Below the pieces are notes generated by a model. It had not been told where the DNA came from. It did not search any database and saw only the letters and a list, made by a program, of their open reading frames with translations. From Apus apus (taxonomy: Eukaryota > Chordata > Aves > Apodiformes > Apodidae), in assembly GCF_020740795.1 (NCBI RefSeq), contig NC_067301.1:7268501-7332500 (forward strand): 64,000 nt of DNA, written 5' to 3'. Positions 21,260-33,500 of this stretch are shown piece by piece. Every line of letters starts with the position of its first letter. Positions within the stretch are counted from its first letter, which is position 1. Position numbers and translations under genes: made by a program.

Positions 21260-24200
21260 CTGTGGAAGAGGTAGCTGACTGGGGTGTCTTTTCTTTTAAA
21301 GGACATATCTAAATTACACACCACAGTGTACAAGCAGAATGTCGAGCCAGAATTTTTTAAATCATTTGCAGCCAAAGTAACTTGTCTCCCGTTTCACTCA
21401 TTAGATTTGGCCTTTTAAAAGAAAGCAAAACGTCCTAGTGTTGTGTGGACAGGATAAGCTTCTAATTATGCCTACTGGATGAAAATCTTTTCATTTAAAT
21501 GTACAATTTTAGAATAAGCTCCAGTGTTTCTGAATATAAAGCAGAAGCCATTAAGATCACCACCCTGTCCAGCACCAAGCAGATGGTGAAGCTGACTTGC
21601 CCGTGGGTGCCCAGCCCAGCGCGGACGCAAAGCGGCGCTTGTCTAGAGGGACTTTGGTGGTTTTGTTTTAGCTCTCCTGCTCTTTGTAACCCCATGTCCC
21701 ACCTGGGGTGCTGTTGAAACTATTATGGCAGCTACTAAAGGTATGTAGATGCCCACAGATGTGTAACCCTTTGTGAGAGGAGTGAAGGGGAGGGGGGTGG
21801 TTTGGAAGCGTGTGGTTTTGTGTGTGCACAGGGAAGGCCCATGACTGTTTTTGCCAAACCCTTTCATGCTCTTGGGCCAGTGTGCTCCAAGTTTACAATG
21901 TGGGGATAGAAGAAGGGAAGGGATAGAATTTGGTGCTACCAAAACTTGCAATGTTTTAACTTATTTGAAGATGTGCTGGTATTAACTGGGGAGGGGGGGG
22001 AGGGAAGAGGAGTCTTTTACATTTTTTTTTCTAGCCTTGCCCAAATCATGTTTCCCCCATCCAAAAGAACAAACTCAACCACTTGAAGGCAAAAACTGAA
22101 TGCTGAAATTGTTTAACCAACCAATCATGTGTTATGGCTCTTAATCCCCCTCTGCCTGGGGAAGAATGAACTGTTTCAGTGGATGCATTCTCTCCATACC
22201 GAGCAGGGATGTGATTAGAAGAATGAAGAAATCTGCTTTGCACTCGTTTATTTTGATTTTGGGGGATGATAAGCCTCTCAGCTGTGGAAATGCAAACTGC
22301 AGAAAGCCCATAGTGGCTGGTGAGGTACGAATTTAATACCTCTTCTAGAGCCAGGGCTCCCCAATAGGGTTTATGAAACAAATGCACTGACATGGCTTCT
22401 GCATTAAAACCATCGTGGCCTTCTGGGAAGTCCCTGGTGAATAACCTGTCTGTTGAGGACTCACCGAGGCTGAGCTGTAGGAAGCTCTTTCCAGATGCTT
22501 TTTTTGGGGGGGGCATGAACTACTTGGTGATGCTCTGCAGAGCCCCAAAACACTGTTGGGGCTGGGGAAGGAAAGTGTGGCTGAAAGCGTGATACCAAAT
22601 TTTAAGTAGGAATTTCTACTTAGTCCCATGTGCAAATCTCTGAGGTGGCTTTGTGTCAGGTGTTCATCTTGAACTCTGCTTTGAGCCAAACCTGAAGGGG
22701 TGGGTCAGCAGCAGCTAGAAATGTGGTTTTGTTCATGGCTTTCATTTGTCATTATCATTGTCTCAGGCCTGTGTTCCTGGTGTTTTGTTTGCCCTGGTGC
22801 TTCCCCGTTCGGCCTGCGTGTATGCTGGGCTTTAGTCATGCAAGGAAGGTGGCATCTAAAAACAACTCAAATTTGGTTTCATTTGTCAAACCGCAGGAGT
22901 TTCTGATGTCAGGGAGCTGTGGTGCTCAGGTTTTTCGTAGGCACTTGGGCAGCCAGGAGATCCTTTAGAATAATGAAGAGCTTTAAGGCATTCCTCTGTC
23001 TATCAAATGGAGCTTCTGCATGAGGTGTGAACATACCAGCCAGGGCTGGAGCTCCCAGGTATGTTGGGCTCACATCCCACTCCCTGAGATGCTGGGAAGC
23101 AGTTCTTGGCTCTTTGGGAACCCCCTTGCTCCTGGAGCAGCATTGAGTAATTCACTTGAGGCTCTTTTCAAAATGGGTTACTGAGGCAAGATGACAGATT
23201 TACCATCTTTACTGGGCAGCTGGTCAGAGTTGCCCCTGCTGAAGCATTTGAAATATTCTCCTTACAATGAGCACCTCAAATTAACAAAAGGCCCCTCTGA
23301 AAAGGGTACAGGAGTAGTTTGATCAACTGTCTCTGTAGAAGCCTTAGGAAATAATGATACATAATAATTAGACCCATTCCCACCTGCATCTGGCTCACTG
23401 TCAAAAGCAGCAACAAGAATGAAGCTCCCAGGTCTCAGATCCAGAGCATCCTCAGTCTAAGCAGCTGAATCTGCTCCTGATTCTCACCACGGGTCTCAGT
23501 GAGGTGGTCCTGGGAGCACGTCCCCACCTGGTGCACAGGTACCAGCTGCAGGTTGACCCTATTGGACACACAAGAGCTACAGGTTCATCTGCTGCAGCTT
23601 CTTGAAGCACCAGGTGTTAGCCAGCCAATCTTAGACCTGTTTTGTATTTATACTTTAAATGTTTTTAGAAGCAATTGCTAATAGCTAGACAAAGCACTGC
23701 TGCTTTGCACCAAACTGGTTAAGGCTCTAGTTTTATAGCCACGTTTACTTAGACCGCATAGACTGAATTGATGCTATAAAAGCTTTAGAGTATCAGCCAA
23801 CTTGCTTCAATGCTCAGTTTTATTCTTTGTCAAGTATAAATTTTGAAAACTGCCCTTCTGCCAAATCCGTACTGAAGCATTTATCAATAGTGCTAGAATT
23901 TCCTGGGTAACTTTCTCTGAACTGCTAGAAGCAAAGTCTGACCCCCAACTGATAAATACCTGTAAAACTATTGTACCAAGTTGGTCCAAGCCTGGTGATT
24001 TAAATCTCTTGATTCCAGAGCCTTGCTTTGAGTGAATGGCTGCGTGCTGCTAAATTAGAGAGTAATTTCTTTAGGAGCAAGATTTGTGTTGGAGAAAATC
24101 TGGGCAATGGTGAGTATTGAAGGTGAAAACAAAATGTAACAGAACCTGTATTTAGCAAACGCTGTCTAAAAGTTTGTCTTCTGTTTCAGTGTGCTTGTGT

Positions 24201-25645
24201 GTCCTCCCTGCTGTGTGTACATCCTGTGCTCAGCCTTTAGCAATCCCTCAGTGCTTCCCTGGCCCACAAAGTGGGAATAATTCTCTTTAAGCAGGGATGG
24301 CAGACTGCTACAGCGTGTTGATCAGAGCTGGGGATCAAGGTAACACCAAAAGCTGTTCAGGTTTCCGAGGAGCTGTGTATCCTGGCCTAAAATAAGGCTC
24401 TTCAGTCTCTTCCTCATCCTCATTAATCACTTCTGCAATCTACTCATGTCACATCAGCTTAGCAAAATGATTTCAGGATGGAAAGTCCATCTGTAGAGAA
24501 TAAAGCAACATTTGGAGGTGGCTTCAGGAAGAGGACAGCACCTGTGGGGACCCTTGTGGGTCTGTAGAGGTTGTTTCTGGGTGTTTCCTGAAGCCACTGT
24601 GATCATGGACCTTGCTGTTGGTTTCTGGGATCTTTTCCTTAGAGATCCTGAAGGAATTTACTCGGCCTCTGGAATGTGTTACCTGAGGCTCTGGGCGGGT
24701 TTAGAGGTGATGTTTAATGAAGTAACATCTGAAGGTATCTGGGCACAGATAATTCTGACAAGAGGAGGAAACATTTCCTAGTGACAGTCCCTGGCATGTT
24801 GACCTGCTGCTGGACAGAGCTGAGCTGAGCTGCGTTTTCGCAACAATCTCTGCCTCGTTGCTGCGTACGTTCAACTTCCTACGTAGACACTTGGTCTCCA
24901 GGACTGTTAACCTTGTACCACCTGGACACGTTCCCTTCTTTCTGTCTTTGTGTCTCCCTCTTGCTGTCTCTTTTCCTCAAATGTAGCAATATTTAAGTGT
25001 ACTTGCTGAATGCTTAACTTCCAGATCAGTTTTCTTTACAACACTATGCCATTTACGAATAAAGCGAGGAGCAGGTCCTAGAGGTTTCTTCACCAGACTT
25101 GGACTTCTTGCTGAACAGCTCCCCAGAACTCTTAACGTGAATTCAAAGTGGAGAAATCTAGAGGTATTTTCCTGCCTCTCTCAGAAGTCAGCTTGGGAAA
25201 CGGGGTCTGTTTTGTGTACATCATTCCCTTCTGAAGTGTTCAAGAGATTTCTTCCTGCACTGTGTAGACGTAGCTTAGTCCGTGATCCAAATGCGCAGCA
25301 GTTTGGGTTACTCTCTGACTGATGCTTTTTAGCTTCAGAGTTTTACAAACTCACTTAAGGAACTTGAGGGAATCAATACTCAGGAATCCTAAAGCTGGTT
25401 TGCATTTGTGTCATTTACTCTTCTGGGCTGAACAGACTGTGGTTGTCCTCGCAAGGTGGCTGAAGGGAGGAGTGGTTGTGTCATCAGAGAATGGGATGTG
25501 GTTCTGCCCAAAGTAATACACACTTGATTCTTTTTTTTTTTTTTTTTTAATATTGGGGGACTGTTTATCAACAAAATTGATGTGTAAAAAAAAATAATTT
25601 GATATTTAAAAAAATGAATAAACACTTTATCATAATGTTGCTTGA
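21260..25645 (+). other. DDI2: Probable long 3' UTR of DDI2
   Basis: About 4.4 kb of transposon-free, fairly AT-rich sequence follows the stop codon. This is unlike the CR1-rich introns. AATAAA occurs at 25058-25063 and at 25617-25622, and the second is followed by a GT-rich stretch (GGTCTGTCTGTATTTCTC), a good cleavage and polyadenylation context. Human DDI2 also has a very long 3' UTR. The end point is inferred. Small open frames inside it have no support. Confidence 0.5.
25617..25622 (+). promoter_or_regulatory. DDI2: Candidate distal poly(A) signal of DDI2
   Basis: AATAAA followed within 30 nt by a GT/T-rich downstream element. An alternative proximal signal is AATAAA at 25058-25063. Confidence 0.5.
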
Positions 25646-25649
25646 TCGG

Positions 25650-28600
25650 TCTGTCTGTATTTCTCATCTTTGCACTCAAATCCTTTCTTGGCTTTTTTCC
25701 TCAAGCAAACAGAATTTCCTTAAGTGCTGCCATTTTGAAGATGAATGAGTAGAAATCTGTGGTTAAAACTACTCCAGTTGGCAGGGCCTGAGAACAGGCA
25801 TGATAAAAGTCATGTATTCCTCTTCTATGGAGATGAGCTGTGGAATCCTTCAGGCAGGACTCGGAGGACAATGCACAGGGTAGCACTGGATTGGAAGACA
25901 ATTGTTTTGTGGGTTTTTTTCCTGGAGCTGGAAGCTAATCTCTTGGGACATCAAAAATTGGGCATTTTTATCCCTGGGACGCTCATGATCATTTTTCAAG
26001 TCCCATCCTCTTAGTGTTGTGTCCTAGAGCAGGTTTTGGAGAGGGGGAATAAAGGATCTTCCTCCTCTGAAACTTGTGGCAGACTCAGCTAACCCTGCAA
26101 AGGAGCATTGGTCTCATGGAGCAGTGATTCCTTTTTCATAGCTTGAGACACATGAATTTTCCTTGAGACAAGCACTGAGTTTTTGACCATTTTGAAGCTC
26201 AGCTATCCAGAGGGCAGTATGGGTTAGTGCCAGCTAAGCAGAGACACTCCAGCACCAGGGTTATGAATCAGATGCTGTGACAAAGCACTTCTTGGCCAGT
26301 GGTTTCCTCCTCACGTGTTCAGAGCTCTGCCTGTGAGACTGATGTCACTATTACAGCCAAGTCATGTAATTAAGGTGGGTATTAATTAGGAAAACTACAT
26401 TTTGACTTCTGGTCTTGGGGTGAGAAAGGGGAAGGTTTTAACATCTGGGCTGCTATGGCACTGTTCATACATTGGGCAAAATGTTGGTTGTGATTAGAAA
26501 TAGGAATAAATCCCAGCAGAAGAGCTAGGAGGTGATTTAAGCACTAAATGCTCTAATTGAAAACTATTTGGAGTGCTTGGTCTTTGTCCATTCTGCTTTT
26601 TGGAGATGGTCTTCTTTTGGTTCTGTGGGCAAGTGCAAATTAAACACAGTTACAGCTTGTTCACGTTTGGGATTGTCCCCATCTGTCTGAGTTGGGGCAT
26701 TAGCACTTAAATCTGCAGCACTTTGAAATCTGCTGCCTCTTTTTTGGCTAAGAGAGGTTCAGACCCTGTGTAATCAATGTAAAGCTTACTGCAAGTTGGT
26801 GCTCTTCCCTTAGTAATCCTTTATAGACAGTTCAGGAGTAGGACAAGGGACTCCCCCAGAGGTCTACTTTAAAAATGGCTGATGAAGAGTTTTCTGAGTA
26901 GTCATGAGCGTGCAGAAGCTGCCTTGAGAGTAGTAGCTGGATGCAGGGAGGTGAGTGAGCATTGCATCATAGCACTTCCTGCACCAGAATAATTCAGAGA
27001 ATGGTCAACAGAAGACACATGACTGAGCCCTCATAAATTCTGCAGTGACACTCACTCAGGTCCACTGCCTCCCTTCCCTGCAGTCCCGTGGTTGTAGCAC
27101 ATGCCTGGTGTTGCTCTGCCAAGTGAACCACTTTTTGGGCAGGTTTGTCACCAGAATGGGATTTGGGAAATTCTGCAGGGCAGCCTGGCTTTTGATTCAC
27201 TCTGGTCTCAGGTTGATTATCTGCTCTACCTCTTTTTTCCCCAGGGGCACAGTGGGGGCAAAGGATCCCCCTCAGAAGTGTCATCATTCCACTATGACAT
27301 AATTGTCTCTGACAACAACCTTCCTAATTACAAGGTACTGTCATGATTGTAAATAAAAGCATTGAGTCACCCAGGCAAGGGTGAAATCCCTCCCAACAGC
27401 AGCTGCCAAAGGCGTGTCCAGTTCTCAGTCCCTTTGTTAACAAATGAAAATGGGAAGCCTTTTAAAATCAAAACACTTGTGCCTGCTTGTGGAAACAGAG
27501 ATGTGCTCCCAGGGCTGCGTGTTGGTCATGAGATGCAGGGCTCCCTGGTTACTTACCCTGATAAGCCTGTGGTTTATTCTGTGTTTTCCCCGATACTGAT
27601 TTTTTTCCTTGCCTAAATCTATACTGCTACCTCCTGAAATGTTTCTTGTGTCTCTTTAATTTCCTTATGGCAACGTTACTGAGGTGCCCTAGGACTGCAG
27701 TGCTTGGTAAGGTTTGTGTCCCAGGAGGATGGCACACGTGGCTGCAGGAGATCAGATACACCTCAGTGACTCACCCTGTCCTCTTATGAAAAGCATCTCA
27801 TAGCTCCTCTGTTTGTGAGCAATGTTCTTCATGCTAAACTCAGGCTGTAAATACTGAGCAAAGAGTTAAAAATCTCTCAGAAGGGTTGGAAGCAGATGAT
27901 CGTGTGGTGGGAGTGGGGTGGTGCCTCCTGAGCTTGTCCAGGGAAAAGGGAGCTGACTTCAAATGCTGGGAGCAGAGAATTTTCCATGTGAATCCCTACT
28001 TAAGCCTTGGGTGCTCTAAGGGATTACAACCAACTCGTTTTACTTGGAGTAAAACAGACTTGGTGCATTCAAAACATCTAGGAAAAGTGTAGGAGCCCAG
28101 AAGCCTCCTGCAGTGTGGGATGGCACAGGGGCACACACTGTGCTGCATGTAGTTCCTCCAGAGCACTGAAGAACACGGAGGTCCTGGCCTGCTGGCTGGT
28201 GCTGCACAGCCTGTTTTCTTTATGCCCTGAGCAGGCTTTAAACCCTAAAATTCACCAGTAAAGAAGAAACTGGTGTGTAGGATCTCTTGGGCTTCTTTTA
28301 GAAGGGGCTGACAACAGCTTGCTGGTCTCTTCAGTGACTTGTTAGGGATGAGGCTTAAATGTTTGCAGCTCTGGACTGCTGCTAAGCAGCTGTGTGCACA
28401 TTTTAGTGGGGTTATCTCCCTCTAATCACCTCCCAATTCAGCAGGAGAGGTTGATCTTCTTCCCCAGGTGCTGAGACACGCACCGATCCATGTTGGGATC
28501 TCACTCCATGCAACACTTCTGCTCATCCAGCTGCTGGTGGGGAGCTGAGAAATGAGGAATTTAATGGTTTGGCTGGGTTTTAACTCAAGCGTTAATCAGC

Positions 28601-29640
28601 TGCACTCTCTTCCCTTCCCTGGGAGTTTCATCCATAGTTTCCAAAGCTGCTAAACTGGCTGGGCTGTTCTGTGACTGCAGGGAAAGAGCAGGCTCAGCCT
28701 GGTGTGTTGTCTCCATCAGAGTCTTTCTCTGCTCAACCCTTTCCTTCCCTGCCAGCAGGTTCTTTACAGAGGAAGGGGTGGGAATGGTGCTGAGAATGCT
28801 CCCAAGAGCTGCTGGCTTTTGCTTTTTAAATTGCTTTTACTTTCAGTTCCATTTTCAGTAGTCAGGGTTGAATGTTGCAAGGACAATAAGCCAGCCCTGA
28901 GGGACAGCCCCACCATCAGGGCCTTTCACCTGAATGTCAGGAGGAGGGTTTATTATTAATTTTATCTTCTTTTTTTTTTTAACCCCCTCCACCATTCAGC
29001 CTTTGCACCAAGTCCTAGCTCTGTCCTGTGATGGTGAGTGGGGCTTAGATTTGGGGTTTTAAGGATATTTTTCCTCTGGTGGAGGTTTGGGCCTGGGCCA
29101 TTTTTGGTCCCAAATTGCCACATGACCAGAGCACACGAACCGGAGAGGCTGATCCCCGCAGGGATCTGGGGGGTTGCTGAAGCCTGGGTGGTGGGATGCC
29201 TTGCGGATCCCCTCGTTTTTCCCTCACACCGTGGAGCGTCCCTCTTCCCTTGGAGGCAGCCCCTGCCAGCAGCCTGGAGTGCAGCAAAGCTGCAGGCAGA
29301 GCCTGGCTGGGGGTCTGGTGGCCGCCTCAGGGGTGTCCCCACGCTGGGGCCGGCTGGGCCTCTGCGTGTCCTCCCAGCGCTGTCCTCGTGTCCCGAGGGG
29401 GCTCTGAGGGACCCAGTGACATCTCCCCTCATCCCCTCCCTGAACCCCGGGCTGGAAAGGACCCAACACCATCTCCCATCACGGGGGTCCCGACACCAGC
29501 TCCCCCCACACCCCCCCATGTGCACAGCGCCACTTCCCTGCACCTTCCCTCGTCCAGCCCAGCGCCAGGACGGGCCCACGGCCACCCCCGTCACGACCCT
29601 CACTGTCCCCACCGCCACCCCCCATCTCGTCCCCTCGCTC
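25650..29640. other. Intergenic region between DDI2 and PLEKHM2
   Basis: About 4 kb with no recognisable exon, repeat family or RNA gene, apart from T-tracts such as 28968-28980. Scattered AATAAA motifs (26504-26509, 27351-27356) could extend the DDI2 3' end but have no other support. Confidence 0.6.
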
Positions 29641-29647
29641 ACACAGT

Positions 29648-29694
29648 CCTAGGGGTTGGAAGGGACCTCGAAAGATCATCTAGTCCAACCCCTC
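29648..29694 (-). mobile_element. CR1 LINE 3' tail, antisense
   Basis: The reverse-complement CR1 terminus (GGGTTGGAAGGGACCT, then AGATCATCTAGTCCAACC) lies in repetitive CCCCAC-rich DNA just upstream of the PLEKHM2 promoter. It is one of only three minus-strand CR1 copies. Confidence 0.85.
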
Positions 29695-29849
29695 ACTCTC
29701 CCCACCGCCACCTCACACCACCTCCCCTCACTCTCCCCACCATCTCCCCTCACCAAGCCCAGGCACCCACCGCCCCCTCCCCTCGCATCCCTCATCGAGC
29801 CCAGGGCCGCGAGGGACCCCCTGTGAGGGACCCTCTGTGAGGGACCCTC

Positions 29850-30560
29850 CGCCATCTCCCCCCCCGCCTCTCCCCAGGCCTGCCAGGCGCCGCCGGGCCC
29901 GGTGCCGGTGCCGGTGCCGGTGCTGGTGCCGGTGCCGGTGCAGGGGGCGGTGCTGGTGCCGGGGCCGGGGCCGGGGCCGGGGCCGGGGCCGGGGCCGGGG
30001 CTGGGGGCGGTGCCGGTGCCGGGGGCGGTGCTGGTGCTGGTGCTGGTGCCGGTGCCGGGGGCGGTGCTGGTGCCGGGGCCGCTCCCGCCCCGCCCGCCTG
30101 ACCTCAGTTCCTGGCGGGGCGCGGCGCCGTCACGAGCGCGGCCCGGGCCCGCTCCTCTGTCGCTTCTCCCCGCGGGGCCCCGCTCGTCCCCGCGCCCGGG
30201 GCGGGGGCCCCGCTGCGGCCATGGCGCGCTGAGGGCCGGCGGGGGCGGCCGGGCCGGGGCGGGGCCGGGCCGGGCCGGGGCCGGGCCGGGGCAGGCGGCA
30301 GGACGGAGGCGGCGGGCGGCGGGCGGGCCCGGCGGGCCGGCCGGCACTCGGGCTCGGGCGGGCGGGCGCGGCGGGCGGCGGCGGCCGGGGGAGCTGGCGG
30401 CGGGGCTATGGAGCCGGCCGAGGTGAAGGACCGCATCCTGGAGAACATCTCCCTCTCCGTCAAGAAGGTGGGTGGCGGGGCCTGGTGTGGGGCCGGGGCG
30501 GGCCCGGGTGACCCCGCATCTCTGGTGGAGGCCCGGGACCTCCCCCGGCAGGGCTTGCGG
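29850..30560 (+). promoter_or_regulatory. PLEKHM2: PLEKHM2 CpG-island promoter with GC minisatellites
   Basis: Extremely GC-rich sequence surrounds the PLEKHM2 start codon at 30408, with dense CpG, many GGGGCGGGG-type Sp1-like motifs and no TATA box. It includes GGTGCC/GGGGCC hexamer arrays (29899-30075) and a second GGGCC-rich block (30240-30295). This is typical of a broadly expressed CpG-island gene. The transcription start cannot be placed precisely. Confidence 0.75.
29899..30075 (+). repeat. GGTGCC / GGGGCC hexamer minisatellite
   Basis: A hexanucleotide array. It starts with GGTGCC/GCTGGT units (29899-29940), has six perfect GGGGCC units plus a partial one (29961-30001), then interrupted GGTGCC/GGGGCGGTGCT units to about 30075. 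The G-runs are long and regular enough for G-quadruplexes on the + strand. It lies 330-510 nt upstream of the PLEKHM2 ATG. Confidence 0.92.
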
Positions 30561-33500
30561 GCCTGGGGACCCCCTGTGCTGCTGCTGTGTCCCTGGGCAC
30601 TGCTGGGGGTCACCTGGACACGCACCCCGCCAGAGATGTGGGACTGAGGGGATGGTCCGTAGGGACACCCCCCCCCCAGAGGGGCTGGAAACACCCCAGA
30701 GACATGAGGGGGCTCTGGGACGTGACTGTGGGGCCAAGGACACCCTGCCGGCCCCTCTGCCAGAGGTAGGGGACACCTTCAGGTGTTCCTCTGTGAGGGT
30801 TTGGGGACCCCCTGGCAAACCCTGCCAAAGGGACGTAGCCAGGGTCACCCCCAGGGACCTCTGTCTCTGCTGGTTGGGATATTTTGGGTTCCCCCTTTTC
30901 AAAGGGTTTCTTCTTCCAGACAGGACTGGCAGGGCCCAGGAGGAGATCCCTTTTCCTTGGGCTATTCAGTGGGGGGCACCTGGATGAGTCCAGCATGAAA
31001 ACCTCTTTCCAGAGGTCCTCTCTCCAGCCAGGCATATGCTGTGGGTTGGCTGTGCCCTGGTCTGAGCCCTCAAAATAAGGGCTCTGAAGACGTGTCCCGT
31101 CTTTCCTCATCCCTCACCTTGTCCTTCTCCTTGCCCCTTGGCATCTGCTGCTGGTGAGAGTGTTTCCTAAAGGCTATTCCTTTGGTGGGGAGCATCTACA
31201 TGCTGGCACAAAGGGGACCAGGACGCTGGAGTCTGTTTGGGGAGGAGGGAGTTGCAAGGGCACGCTGGAAGTTTTGGGTTGAGTCACATGTTCTGCCTGG
31301 TCCACATGTGAGCTCCAGCCATCTCGGAGAGAAAATACAGGCTCACTCTGAGAAGGTGGAGGGAGTCTTGTTTGTTTTAATCCCAGATTTTGGAGGGAAG
31401 TAGGCTTTCTGGACCTGTGGATGTATCTCCAGTTGTTAGGTTTCTGCAGCCTTATGGAATAGGAGTTCTCCTGTGATCTGCAATGTGTCCTGACACAGAT
31501 TCATCCATGAAAAACTGTTCTGCAAAGACCGTCACAAGTGAATTCCTGGCACTACTAAGGAATGGATGGCCTGATGTTGCCTCTGGAATTGTAGAATGGA
31601 TGTGCAAACCTCTCCCAGCCTTTCTCTTTTCTTCCATGGGTGACCCTGTCTTCTGGTCTCTCACCTTTCTTTCCTCTAAAAATTAAGGATAATCTTTTAT
31701 CTACCTGGAAGTCAGCAGATGTCCAGCCTGCTCCAAGCTCTGTTACAATCTTCTGCCTCAGTTTCCTCACATGTATGAGGATGTACTAACTTCCCACACA
31801 GGATTTGTTGGACATAATTTGTTTGCATTCAGGAAATCCTTGGGGATCCGTGTTGGAAATGCTTTTAAATCAACGTGGTGCTTATTTTTAACTATTACTG
31901 AACTTGAACTGTCCCCCTCAACCACAGCTCTGCCAACACAGCTCTGCCTAGACCTGCCTCAGTCCCTGTCAGCTCCTGTCTTGGTCCGATGGTGAAGAAG
32001 GACTTGGGGATTTTTCAGTGCTGCCCCTTTTGCTCTCCCTGTTCAGTTCAGAGCTGGGAAGCAGCTCAGGGAAATGTAGGAATCTACGTGAGGCTTCAGG
32101 CTGACAGGTTTATTTATGCCATCCCAGAGAAACCAAACTCAACCACGTGGTGAAAGGCACATCCCTGCTTTTCACCCCTGGGTTGCAGTTCTCCGTCCTC
32201 AGGGACATCGCTCCCCTTCAGCTATGGAGCTGCTGATTTTTCCCAGTGGTTCCCTGACTGACTCCAGCCCTCAAATCCCTGATAATTCTTTTTTTTTTTT
32301 TCCTCTGTGTGAGTGGGAAGAGTAAGGTAATAGGTTAGGGGAGCAGCTACACCCTTCCCACACCCTGGGAAATCCTGTTCTCCTTCGTCCTCCTCTCCTT
32401 ACCTCTGGGTCCATCTTGAGTAACTCCTTGTTGCTGGGATTGTGTCATGGAGTGTGGAGGAGTTTTTGGAGTATCTCACCTCTGATTTCAGAAGCTTCCT
32501 AGCTGTGTAGGTTGCTTGCTCCTTCCTTTTGCTGCTGTTGCAGGTTTGAGTTGTAGAGCAGGGGGTTTGGATGTGGTGGTGGTGAGACACACACACCTCC
32601 CCACACTGCTTTTTGGCCAGGTGATGATAGGTTTTACTTTCTCAGCTTCAGACCCAAGGAGGAGTTTGTGGGCTCTCAGCATTCTGTGGGCTGCAGGTCA
32701 GGCCTTATTTTAGAAGACAGCCAGGACTAAACCCCACTTTGAGACTGGGTAAACTGGAACAAATCACTACAGAAGGCTGAGGTACCTGGTTATGATGTCA
32801 AGTTCTGAGGAGCAGAAGCAGAAATAAGTGCCTTATTTTCACAAGAGTGGCCCAGGGAAAACCATCCAGCTTTTCCTCAGCTTTCCTCTGCCTCAGATGG
32901 GGAAGGCAACAAGCAGCAGCACAGCCCTGGGCAGGGTTTGTGCCACTGAGACCTGTGGTTGTGGCTTTACTGGGCTGTGACTTGACTTTCTCCAGGGTAC
33001 TTCTGAATTTGAGGAGTGGCAGCTCAGAGCACAAGCAAGTGTGTAAATTCTGTACCCATCAACAGGAAAAAAAAAAGCTTCAATTCAAGCAAATCCCTCC
33101 AGCCTCAGTGAACAGGACTTTCTTATTTTCCTAGGAATATATGAGGAATAGAGCACAGCTAGAAAAGGCAGGGATGCAAACCTGCTTGGAGAGGGTAATT
33201 ATAAACCTGTGGGTTTCCCAAGTGCCAGATCTGGACTGTTCACATCCTTCACCCTGTTTCAGAGCTCAACTGTAGCTCACACTGCAGAAGTGGGAGATCA
33301 GGCCTCAGCTGCAGAGAGAGAGGCAGAACATCTAATTTAGACACCAAATACATTTTCTTCTGCAGCTGGAGAGATGTCAAGGGGGACAGGATGTCAGGAG
33401 AGTTTGGGAGAGCTCAGCAGTAGTGAGTTGGGTCCTTGCTTCAATTCCAGCACACATCCAAGGGCATTGTGAATGTGGTAGTGATGTCCCACCTCCAGCT

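Noticed and set aside
22046-22689. Minus-strand frames of 114-156 codons downstream of RSC1A1
   Set aside because: They lie antisense in the probable DDI2 3' UTR, with no recognisable domain or gene structure.
29676-30902. A 408-codon minus-strand frame rich in Gly-Pro-Thr-Ser
   Set aside because: It runs through the GC hexamer array and antisense to PLEKHM2 exon 1. The composition is that of simple repeats, and there is no recognisable domain.
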